Shown here: positions 41,701-47,277 of the stretch, in pieces
How the letters are laid out: every line of letters starts with the position of its first letter
How positions within the stretch are numbered: the first letter of the stretch is position 1
Source of the DNA: an uncultured Prevotellaceae bacterium
Lineage (GTDB): Bacteria > Bacteroidota > Bacteroidia > Bacteroidales > Bacteroidaceae
Length of the DNA stretch: 47,277 nt
Assembly (NCBI GenBank): GCA_946188345.1
Contig: CAMHUI010000018.1
Location: forward strand, 1 to 47,277
Reading direction: 5' to 3'
The notes under the pieces: generated by a model
What the model was told of the DNA's origin: nothing
What the model saw: the letters and a program-made list of their open reading frames with translations, nothing else
Database searches by the model: none
Program-made: the position numbers and the translations under genes

Positions 41701-43186
41701 CGTAGTGGGTCAGCCGGGTGGGGTCGAGACGTTTGATGGTCTGCATCACGGTCTGGAAGTTGCTGCCGCCACCACTCTCGTTGCCAGCCGACCACATGAA
41801 GATGCACGTATGGTTGCGCAGCGTCCTTACCATGCGTTCGTTGCGTTCTACCATAGGCTTGCGGAAGAGTTCCACCGACGACAGCCCTGTGTTGCCGTGA
41901 CACTCCACGTCGGCCTCGGAGAGCACGTAGATGCCATACTCGTCGCAGAGTTCGTAGAAGAAGGGGTTGTTGGGATAGTGTGATGTGCGAACGGCATTGA
42001 TGTTCAGACGTTTCATCAGCCTTATTTCCTGTTCCGTCTCCTCGCGGGTAATGGTTCGTCCGCCCTCTTCACTGAAGTCATGGCGGTCGACGCCATGGAT
42101 GATGATGGCATTGCCGTTGATGGTCAGGGCACCATCGTCACGGACTCCCACCGTTCGGAAACCAATCTTCTGCTCGCGGCGGTCAATCGTTACGTCGTCC
42201 CTTTTCAGCTCTACCGTCATATCGTAGAGCCGGGGGTATTCGGCACTCCATGCCTCAATGCCAGTGGCGGTAAGTGGGATTGAGCCGGTAGTGGTCGTCA
42301 GCGGCTTACTTCCGCTGGCTACCAGCGAGCCGTTGTCGTAGATGGCAACAGTGCAATCCAGTCCGTCGGTAGGCCTCGAGACGGTGATGTCAATCAGGGC
42401 CTTGGCTTCCGTGTTGTCGGCCGTGAGCTCGGTGGTGCGGAAGAAGTAGTCATGTATATGCGTCTTGTCGGCCGACCAGAGGATGACGTCGCGCGTGATG
42501 CCAGTCAGTCGCCAGTAGTCCTGACACTCCAAGAACGAGCCGCTTGTGAAGCGGTAAACCTGCACGGCAATGACGTTTTCCTCTCCAGGTTTCACGAAGT
42601 CGCTTATCCTGAATTCCGAAGGCAGGTAGGAGTCTTCGGCATATCCGGCAAACTGCCCGTTCACCCAAACGTAGTATCCGTGACCAGCACCGTTGAAGCG
42701 CACGAATACGTCGCGACCCTTCCATGAGGCAGGCACGCTGAAGGTGCGCCGATAGGAACCGACGGGATTCTTCATGGCGTTATTATACGTCCAGTCGGAG
42801 GGTCGGTCGGCCATCACACTATAGTTGCTGTCGTAGGTGAAGGGGTAGCTGGTGTTGACGTAGAGAGGTTTGTCCCACGCCTTGTTGTGTCGGACGCCGT
42901 AGACCTGCCAGCTCGATGGCACCTCGATGTCGTCCCAGTTGCTGTCGTCGAAGTCGGCAGCATAGAAGGTTGTCGGGCGTTGGGAAGGCAGAGCCACCCA
43001 GCGAAACTTCCATGTGCCGTTCAAGCTCTGCTGCGTCTCAGGCAACGCCAGCATGTGGGCGTCTTCTCGGTTTACACTCGTTGTCGTCACGTCGTCCCAT
43101 TCGGTCATGGTCTGTGCCGACGAACCCATCGTGTAAGTTGTCAGCAGCAATAAAAGAAAGCCGGAATGTTTTGTCAGTTTATTCAT
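38783..43186 (-). CDS. Secreted multidomain beta-galactosidase (GH2)
   Basis: This 1467-residue enzyme has a signal peptide (FLLLLLTTYTMGSSA) and the full LacZ-type arrangement: sugar-binding domain (about 50-245), Ig-like domain, TIM barrel with acid/base E470 in SAGNESGGG and nucleophile E539 in QCENTHAMGN, then a second Ig-like domain and the beta-gal small chain domain (about 780-1050). A chitobiase-C-like segment (ATIYYSIDGGPEQTYSEPL) and an F5/8-type-C carbohydrate-binding domain (TFWHTQYSPSKPTCPHEIVVD) follow, and the end is YFDLQGRRID..KGIYITDGFKII. The start is 43186, since the -7 box lies at 43220-43227. Confidence 0.95.
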   Translation of the reverse strand: MNKLTKHSGFLLLLLTTYTMGSSAQTMTEWDDVTTTSVNREDAHMLALPETQQSLNGTWKFRWVALPSQRPTTFYAADFDDSNWDDIEVPSSWQVYGVRHNKAWDKPLYVNTSYPFTYDSNYSVMADRPSDWTYNNAMKNPVGSYRRTFSVPASWKGRDVFVRFNGAGHGYYVWVNGQFAGYAEDSYLPSEFRISDFVKPGEENVIAVQVYRFTSGSFLECQDYWRLTGITRDVILWSADKTHIHDYFFRTTELTADNTEAKALIDITVSRPTDGLDCTVAIYDNGSLVASGSKPLTTTTGSIPLTATGIEAWSAEYPRLYDMTVELKRDDVTIDRREQKIGFRTVGVRDDGALTINGNAIIIHGVDRHDFSEEGGRTITREETEQEIRLMKRLNINAVRTSHYPNNPFFYELCDEYGIYVLSEADVECHGNTGLSSVELFRKPMVERNERMVRTLRNHTCIFMWSAGNESGGGSNFQTVMQTIKRLDPTRLTHYEGNSTWSDVTSTMYASYNSIRSTGEERLSQYRSGQKPRPHVQCENTHAMGNAMGNQREYFNLYEKYPALAGEFIWDWKDQGLKMPVGGSTSETYWAYGGDFGDRPNDGNFCCNGVVFPDLTFSAKALNVKKIYQPLDFHEVKGKTGHYTLVSKLAQRQLDFLDVTWEILGDGIVRNSGTIEGVSLAPGDSMEVDLSAPITARDKTDASEWFIRFRARQREATLWAEAGYEVANEQYPFLQQQKTEYVNTETEPLAVSQNGKTVTVKGRRFEATFSQGTLSRYLFDGQALVMQPLKFNAFRLPTDNDKGQTAAWDDMRLRSLTLTTGTWTVEEADDGASVILTATSTYKGNAPTAFTTQMQFVVMSDGAITVNAVITPAQTGAILPRIGFRMEMPKVFEQMVWLGRGPWDSYADRKESAHVGLYHSTVSDQMDRFVMPQEMGNKEEVRWMALHDDNRKGLLLVAPGQMAASTAHWKAESNYTNRSSRTKHPHEMVMTNTTVVCLDAAMRALGNASCGPDVLDQYELKAQPTTFSFLILPLDGYADDRELAAKARVGSPVCLPVDILREGKGMVRLATKTPDATIYYSIDGGPEQTYSEPLDLSQGGLLRTYCKKEGLQKSIVSEQRIPLYVDKSLWKVVSYDSQQGGNERVEYAIDDNPSTFWHTQYSPSKPTCPHEIVVDMAKTYRIASFIYQGRGDGSSNGRVLDYEVFFSNSPKVFGAPAASGTLQNTASPQTVNIASKPEARYMRFVVYRVVDNQDYASVAELGIEADEEVEAGEVPYLEIDLRTSYMLKEKQSGLYLHHQIDTGSSHEGDFSLGRPASNADATYLFRFTKVSGFTSFYKARVNGVYMGQGDGNWRIVGRTLTNTNDKNGWIALEPQGDGVYKLRAPWQTFKYMNFDSRNIGSYVYADKSSGALFILENPSTDLESIADKQPADTPAAYFDLQGRRIDSDHLSKGIYITDGFKIIVSDR

Positions 43187-43219
43187 TTCTGCAGTGTTGT
43201 GAAAAAGGTTTGTCTCTTG

Positions 43220-43251
43220 CAAAGTTACGAAATAACGAGGGAAAATCCAAA
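43220..43251 (-). promoter_or_regulatory. Proximal promoter of the beta-galactosidase gene (TTTG-N20-TAACTTTG)
   Basis: On the minus strand TTTG (43251-43248) and TAACTTTG (43227-43220) are 20 nt apart. Transcription from about 43213 leaves a 26-nt leader. Confidence 0.75.
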
Positions 43252-43293
43252 TTTATTTGAGCTTTTCCGAGTGCCAAGTAAGTTCGGCGGAGC

Positions 43294-43324
43294 CAAAGTT
43301 ACGAAAAGTCGAGGGCAGAACAAA
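43294..43324 (-). promoter_or_regulatory. Distal duplicate promoter of the beta-galactosidase gene (TTTG-N19-TAACTTTG)
   Basis: A second consensus promoter (TTTG at 43324-43321, TAACTTTG at 43301-43294) lies 74 bp upstream of the first. The sequence around it resembles the proximal copy (CAAAGTTACGAAA..CGAGGG), so the pair looks duplicated. Confidence 0.6.
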
Positions 43325-43428
43325 ATAAATTCATTAATTTTTTATGCCGAGACGGAGTAACTTATTCAAAGTTCTTGCGCTCCGTTGGTGCTCAGGCGCT
43401 ATGCGGAGTCTGAAAAATCTGATTAAGT

Positions 43429-43458
43429 GAGAAGAAAAACGAACTCGTTTGTTTTCTC
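43429..43458. repeat. Imperfect inverted repeat
   Basis: GAGAAGAAAAACGA and TCGTTTGTTTTCTC form an imperfect 14-bp inverted repeat with a 2-nt centre. Its role is unknown. Confidence 0.45.
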
Positions 43459-43519
43459 GAGCGTGAAGATTTTATTAAAAAAACTATTGGTGTCCGGTAA
43501 AAAGAAGGGCCAGAAAGAT

Positions 43520-43548
43520 CTCAGCCCAGGGCAACGCCCTGGGCTGAG
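43520..43548. repeat. Perfect GC-rich hairpin, palindrome 1
   Basis: CTCAGCCCAGGGC pairs with GCCCTGGGCTGAG (13 bp) around an AAC loop. It is REP-like and related to the palindromes at 43644 and 43776. Confidence 0.85.
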
Positions 43549-43643
43549 GATGTAGAGTAGCTGGCGCTCCGAAGGTGGCAAAAGAATAGGAAAGAATAGT
43601 AAATCTTTTGCCCCGTTAGGGTGTTATTCCCCCCACATACTTA

Positions 43644-43662
43644 CCCAGGGTGTTGCCCTGGG
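43644..43662. repeat. GC-rich hairpin, palindrome 2
   Basis: CCCAGGG (43644-43650) pairs with CCCTGGG (43656-43662) around TGTTG. It shares the CCCAGGG core with palindrome 1. The stretch 43549-43640 shows nothing else identifiable. Confidence 0.75.
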
Positions 43663-43675
43663 CTATGTTCTCGCA

Positions 43676-43720
43676 GGCCCTTGACTTTCCCTTCGGCTGT
43701 CGACCTTTGGTTGGGGCCGT
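43676..43720 (-). repeat. 45-bp dispersed repeat, copy 2
   Basis: The minus strand matches 4482-4526 with only a few differences (core ACCAAAGGTCGAC..GGGAAAGTCAAGGGCC). Confidence 0.7.
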
Positions 43721-43775
43721 CTCTCCTACTTGCAATGTAGTATGAACATTCTTCTCAGACACCAATCATAAACAG

Positions 43776-43803
43776 CATAGCTCAGGGCGCACCCTGAGCT
43801 ATG
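43776..43803. repeat. GC-rich hairpin, palindrome 3
   Basis: CATAGCTCAGGG pairs with CCCTGAGCTATG (12 bp) around CGCA. It lies 78 nt beyond the stop of the small acidic peptide gene and may help stabilise or end that transcript. Confidence 0.8.
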
Positions 43804-43880
43804 TGCTTGTTGGCCCAGCGGACCAACCCTTTCTACCTGTTAACTAATATCTTCTGCCTACTTGCAGGCATGCAATCATT

Positions 43881-44084
43881 TTAGTCCCAGTCGTTCCAGA
43901 CGTTGCGCCCCTTCGAGAGGATTTCATCACCCTCATCCGGGTCAAGGTCATCGTCTGGATTGCCTGTGTTCTTAACGGGCACACCATCGTTGTATGGGTC
44001 GTATGACAGAACAGCGAGTGGCATACTTGTGTTGATGGCTGTGATGTCAGTCTCGGGTGCGATATAGAATTTTCTCTTATTCAT
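43881..44084 (-). CDS. Small acidic peptide (67 aa) downstream of a secreted protein
   Basis: The peptide starts MNKRKFYIAPETDITAINTS and ends in a strongly acidic stretch (NPDDDLDPDEGDE) and NVWNDWD. The pattern, a short basic start, Y.APE, a conserved-looking LxS block and an acidic tail, resembles small Bacteroidetes proteins of unknown role that often accompany surface proteins. No cysteine and no classical signal peptide is present. An unusually strong Shine-Dalgarno (AAAGGAGGA, 44100-44092) sets the start at 44084, 19 nt after the stop of the preceding secreted-protein gene. Whether it is processed, secreted or a regulator is unknown. Confidence 0.7.
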   Translation of the reverse strand: MNKRKFYIAPETDITAINTSMPLAVLSYDPYNDGVPVKNTGNPDDDLDPDEGDEILSKGRNVWNDWD

Positions 44085-44091
44085 AATGAAG

Positions 44092-44100
44092 TCCTCCTTT
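44092..44100 (-). promoter_or_regulatory. Strong Shine-Dalgarno (AAAGGAGGA) of the small peptide gene
   Basis: AAAGGAGGA ends 7 nt before the ATG at 44084 and excludes the longer frame starting at 44129, which overlaps the upstream gene. Confidence 0.75.
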
Positions 44101-44103
44101 AGT

Positions 44104-45514
44104 TTATTTGTTGATGTACTTCTTGCCATTCTTCACAATGATGCCGTGGTAGCTGTTGTCCACGCGCTGGCCCTGCAGGTTGAAGCCCTGGTTCTCGTCC
44201 ATGTGCATCTCAATGAGGTTGGCCATAGCTGTTGTCTCGTCGTCGTCGCTGAAGTCAAGGAATTCCTTAGCCCCTCCGGGGATGACGAAGTAGGCTTTGT
44301 TGGCAGGAATCTCCTTGCCAGGCTTGACGCGATAGAACTTTACAAAACCGTCTTTCTTACCCAATACATACTGAGTGCCATCAGCGGTAATCGGACCATG
44401 AGCCGTAGCCTTCAATTCGTCATCGTCAAATTTTAATTTTGGGTCATTCTCTGAAAAAGCATTATAATAGCCAAATTCACCCATGCCTGAATTCCATGTC
44501 AGATTTACAGAGGTGCTGGGTGTTCCAAGAACAATAGCACCGTGGGGGTCTCCGTTGCTGTCAGGAACACCATTCAGACCAGCAGTGGTCAGTAATTTAA
44601 TCTTTCCGTCCTCAATCTTTGCAGGATAGAATTTGTAGTTTGCAAAGTCTTCATCGCTTACGCGGACAGACTTGGCATTACTGTAGGTAGCAATGCCATC
44701 AGCGCCGAAGGCTAACGGATCAACAGAGAAATTAGCCACATAGAAAGTTTCTTCCGCGGCAGTTACATTGATGGTTTCATCAAACAGTTGCGTATTTTCT
44801 CCTGTATCAGCGGTACGTTTTGTCCATCCATCGAAACGGTTTCCAGGCTTGGCAGTTGCAGTTAACACCAGAGATTCACCGACGTTAACTGTTGCTGAGG
44901 AGGCGGTGACTGTACCCATAACTCCGCAATTATCTGGTTCTTGACCAGGTATATAAATATAGAATTTTTCAGCAGGGATGCCAGTGCTCTCAAAAACAGC
45001 TGTGAAAGTGTAGTCTGCTGCTGACGGCACCCATTTTGCCTTATCTTCTTCAGAAAGAGATCCGTCTGTTAATTTTTCATGAGCGGTGCTATAACTGTTA
45101 TCCCCAGAGCGACCCTCTCCTGGGTCGACTTTTATTTTGTAATAACCAGCATAATCGCCTTCATACTGGAATTCGCCGACAAATTCATCGGCGCTGTTCT
45201 TAATACCAACGCATCTGTATCCTGCATCGGGTACACCTTTGATGTAAAAACCGTCGTAGTTGTTGGCTAATGTAAAGACAAAGTCCACATCGGTGCCTAC
45301 TTCCGATTTGAATTCGGCGTCAGTATGACCTTCTTTTGCCGTTCTGTAACTTTCAACTTCTCCTTCAGAGGTTTCCATATACACTTTACCCCCCCCCAGT
45401 TGCTGTAGCATGTACCCAGATGTTCTTGTAGGTATAACTACCACCTGCCCACATGCTTTGGCTCATAGCAAGCAATAGCGTTGCAATGGCCATTGTTCTC
45501 TTGATTGTTTTCAT
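44104..45514 (-). CDS. Secreted InlB-repeat-like protein, frame interrupted at a G9 tract (probable phase-variable gene)
   Basis: The ATG at 45514 starts a clear signal peptide (MKTIKRTMAIATLLLAMSQSMWA) but the frame stops at a TAA (45386-45388) directly after nine G, giving 42 residues. The rest of the protein is intact in another frame to 44104; with eight G the whole would read as 469 residues. The body contains beta-rich repeats like the divergent InlB B-repeat (ESLVLTATAKPGNRFDGWTK) and ends with NLQGQRVDNSYHGIIVKNGKK, the tail shared with other exoproteins here. Composition is AT-rich compared with neighbours. An assembly error in the homopolymer is the main alternative to slippage-based on/off switching. 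Confidence 0.75.
45389..45397 (-). repeat. Homopolymeric tract of nine G (coding strand)
   Basis: Nine consecutive G on the minus strand directly follow the codons for HATAT, 42 codons into the gene. The tract length decides whether signal peptide and body are in frame (8 or 11 in frame, 9 or 10 out). Confidence 0.9.
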
Positions 45515-45607
45515 TTTTGTTTGGATTTAATTGGTTTTTGTTATTTGTGATTTATTCTCTTTTCACTTTTATCGGCGGATGTCCTCCGAATATAATGGGA
45601 GACGGTG

Positions 45608-45615
45608 CAAAGTTA
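45608..45615 (-). promoter_or_regulatory. -7 promoter element for the secreted repeat protein (TAACTTTG)
   Basis: TAACTTTG on the minus strand predicts transcription from about 45601 and a leader of about 87 nt. The nearest TTTG upstream gives a long 24-nt spacer. Confidence 0.5.
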
Positions 45616-45711
45616 TAAGGATAATCTTTGTGGGAATAACAAAAAATAGCCAAAGAATATCAAAATCGGACCAAAAGACTCAAAAATAGTGTTTTTTTAT
45701 GAATATATAGA

Positions 45712-45798
45712 TATTCGTGGGCATTGTATGCTGATTTATATGGAAAAACCTATCATTTTTTCTCCTTTCCATATAATTCTCTTCAATGCCCACGAATA
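45712..45798. repeat. Long nested inverted repeat between dgt and the repeat-protein gene
   Basis: Outer arms TATTCGTGGGCATTG (45712-45726) and CAATGCCCACGAATA (45784-45798) match over 15 bp, and inner arms TATATGGAAA (45737-45746) and TTTCCATATA (45766-45775) over 10 bp. A partial copy of the outer arm (ATTCGTGG) recurs at 45823-45830. The 87-nt structure could be a terminator or RNA element for dgt or a small non-autonomous element; the rest of 45616-45901 holds no gene. Confidence 0.75.
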
Positions 45799-45901
45799 AG
45801 ATAATAATGGTGGGTCCTATTCATTCGTGGCGTATAGAAGACTCCTAGTCTCTTATCACCATTAGCGTCTTCAGCCAACGGCGGCCGGAAGGGGCTCCTG
45901 C

Positions 45902-47245
45902 TTAGATGACGGGCAGGGAGATGCCGTTGATCTTCTGGTAGATGTCGAGGGCGAAGATATCGGTCATGCCGCATAGGTAGTCGATGACTGCCATGATGCG
46001 CTCTTCGATGTTGGGGTTGCGGATGTCGTACTGCGACGAGACGAGGTTGAGGAGCTGCTTGGAGTGGAAGCGGTCGGGGTGGATGGCCGCCTCGGTGAAG
46101 GTGGTGAGTAGCGTCTCTATGATTTTGTATCCGCTCAGCTCCACGTCGAGCACGGGCTTGCTGTTGTAGATGCGTTCCACGGAAAGTTGTGCGCAGGCCT
46201 CATAGGCCTTTCGGATGGGCTCGGGCGTCTGTTTGATGAGGCTGCCTTCGAAGGTGCCGGCAAGAATCTCGTCTTCATGGTCGGTGAAGACGCGCACGCA
46301 CTCGTTCTCGAGCTTTCCGATGACGCAGGCCCGCATGTAGACCACCCGTTCGTTCTCGTCGGTCAACTCCTCGTCCTCAATGCGCTTCAAGATGCGATTT
46401 TGGTCCATTTCATCGAAGAAACTCAGCATGAGTTGCTTCGTCTCTTCGTAGCTGATAAGCTTCAGCTTGTGAGCATCCTCCAGATCCATAATCTCGTAGC
46501 AGATGTCGTCGGCTGCCTCGACGAGATAGACCAGCGGATGGCGGGCATAGCGCAGGGCTTCTGAACCAGGTTGCGCCAGAGCGCCAGGAATACCCATTTC
46601 ATCGGCAATTTTCTGGTAGGTGTCGCGCTCGGAATAGAAAAATCCAAACTTCCCTTTCTTGCTGGGGCAGGTGGAGGAGAAGGGGTATTTCACGATGCTG
46701 GCCAGGGTGGAGTAGGTCATGACGAACCCTCCCTTGCGCCGGCCGTTGAAGCTGTGGGTGAGCAGTCGGAAGGCATAGGCGTTGCCCTCGAAGTGAGTGA
46801 TATCGTCCCAAAATCCCGATGAAACCGCCGATTTTAGTACCTGACCGGGTCCTTCGGAGAAGAATGTCTGGATGGCTTTCTCGCCGCTGTGCCCGAAGGG
46901 CGGGTTGCCCATGTCGTGAGCCAGACAGGCGGTGGCCACGATGGTGCCAATCTGTTCGAAGTTGGTGCCTCGGAGCTCGGGATGCCGCTCGCAGAGGATG
47001 CGGATGACATCGCTGCCCAGCGACATGCCCACAGAGGCTACCTCGAGCGAGTGGGTGAGACGGTTGTGCACGAAGATGCTGCCCGGCAGGGGGAACACCT
47101 GGGTTTTGTTCTGCAGACGGCGGAAGGGGGCCGAGAAGATGAGGCGGTCGTAGTCGCGCTTGAACTCCGTGCGGTCGTCGTGGCGCTCGGTGTGGCGATG
47201 CTCCTGGCCGAGGCGCTTGTTGGATATCAGTTGTTGCCAGTTCAT
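45902..47245 (-). CDS. dgt: Deoxyguanosinetriphosphate triphosphohydrolase-like protein
   Basis: This 447-residue HD-domain protein hydrolyses dNTPs to deoxynucleosides and tripolyphosphate. The N-terminus has the family segment RDYDRLIFSAPFRRLQNKTQVFPL. The metal-binding HD motif is complete: H65 in NRLTHSLEVA, then H110-D111 in CLAHDMGNPPFGHSGEKA, and later a conserved EAADDICYEIMDLEDAH. It may clean up or limit nucleotide pools. It is monocistronic, with a -7 element partly visible at the window's right edge. Confidence 0.96.
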   Translation of the reverse strand: MNWQQLISNKRLGQEHRHTERHDDRTEFKRDYDRLIFSAPFRRLQNKTQVFPLPGSIFVHNRLTHSLEVASVGMSLGSDVIRILCERHPELRGTNFEQIGTIVATACLAHDMGNPPFGHSGEKAIQTFFSEGPGQVLKSAVSSGFWDDITHFEGNAYAFRLLTHSFNGRRKGGFVMTYSTLASIVKYPFSSTCPSKKGKFGFFYSERDTYQKIADEMGIPGALAQPGSEALRYARHPLVYLVEAADDICYEIMDLEDAHKLKLISYEETKQLMLSFFDEMDQNRILKRIEDEELTDENERVVYMRACVIGKLENECVRVFTDHEDEILAGTFEGSLIKQTPEPIRKAYEACAQLSVERIYNSKPVLDVELSGYKIIETLLTTFTEAAIHPDRFHSKQLLNLVSSQYDIRNPNIEERIMAVIDYLCGMTDIFALDIYQKINGISLPVI

Positions 47246-47271
47246 ATCAACAATGGGATTGGTTGTTGCTG

Positions 47272-47277
47272 CAAAGG
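47272..47277 (-). promoter_or_regulatory. Partial -7 promoter element of dgt, cut by the window edge
   Basis: On the minus strand the window begins with CCTTTG, the right-hand six bases of a TAnnTTTG box. Transcription would start near 47265, 20 nt before the dgt ATG. Confidence 0.5.

Noticed and set aside
45783..45974. Minus-strand ORF of 63 codons after dgt
   Set aside because: It overlaps the dgt 3' end in another frame and extends into the inverted repeat.

Overview
The window looks like chromosomal DNA of a Bacteroidales bacterium, most likely Prevotella or a close relative. Three things point there: the Bacteroidetes-type gene order of a complete division and cell-wall (dcw) cluster; recurrent Bacteroidetes promoters (-7 TAnnTTTG, often with TTTG 19-20 bp upstream); and secreted enzymes ending in the short 'LxGQRV..KGIxIxxGKK' tail common in Prevotella. 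Most coding DNA is moderately GC-rich. The first 0.4 kb, the gene near 44-45.5 kb and several spacers are AT-rich.

Layout. 1-0.7 kb: the 3' end of an unknown gene, an XRE regulator and a promoter-terminator unit without a sizeable ORF (candidate small RNA). 0.8-3.1 kb (minus): a umuD-umuC translesion polymerase operon with two uncharacterised small genes. 3.2-7.2 kb: small stress/redox-type genes (C_GCAxxG_C_C protein, DUF3795 protein, HxlR regulator divergent from a cupin and a flavin-fold oxidase-like protein, RidA). 7.2-12.7 kb (minus): a secreted GH13 alpha-amylase and a secreted M6 metallopeptidase. 13-14.3 kb: rpsT, tRNA-Glu and recO. 14.5-17.6 kb (minus): radical SAM protein, carboxynorspermidine dehydrogenase-like protein and an unknown protein. 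18.1-34.1 kb (minus): mraZ-rsmH-ftsL-ftsI-murE-mraY-murD-ftsW-murG-murC-ftsQ-ftsA-ftsZ, with MraZ-type operator repeats in front of mraZ. 34.8-36.7 kb (plus): a PlsC-like O-acyltransferase and a GNAT N-acyltransferase resembling the glycine-lipid pair glsA/glsB. 36.8-43.2 kb: two secreted GH2 glycosidases, convergent. 43.9-45.5 kb (minus): a secreted repeat protein interrupted at a run of nine G, followed by a small acidic peptide gene. 45.9-47.2 kb: dgt.

How they work together. The dcw genes make lipid II (murE/D/C, mraY, murG) and build the divisome (ftsZ/A/Q/L/W/I); the DNPR motif in MurE indicates meso-diaminopimelate peptidoglycan. The amylase and GH2 enzymes fit a glycan-degrading gut or oral lifestyle.

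Most unusual points: the probable phase-variable G9 tract; a 22-bp-period array of palindromes behind ftsZ; a degenerate intergenic element shared by two distant spacers; palindromic operator candidates at umuD, at the amylase gene and between hxlR and the cupin gene; and the two small genes attached to umuDC. I found no CRISPR array, transposase, prophage or rRNA gene.
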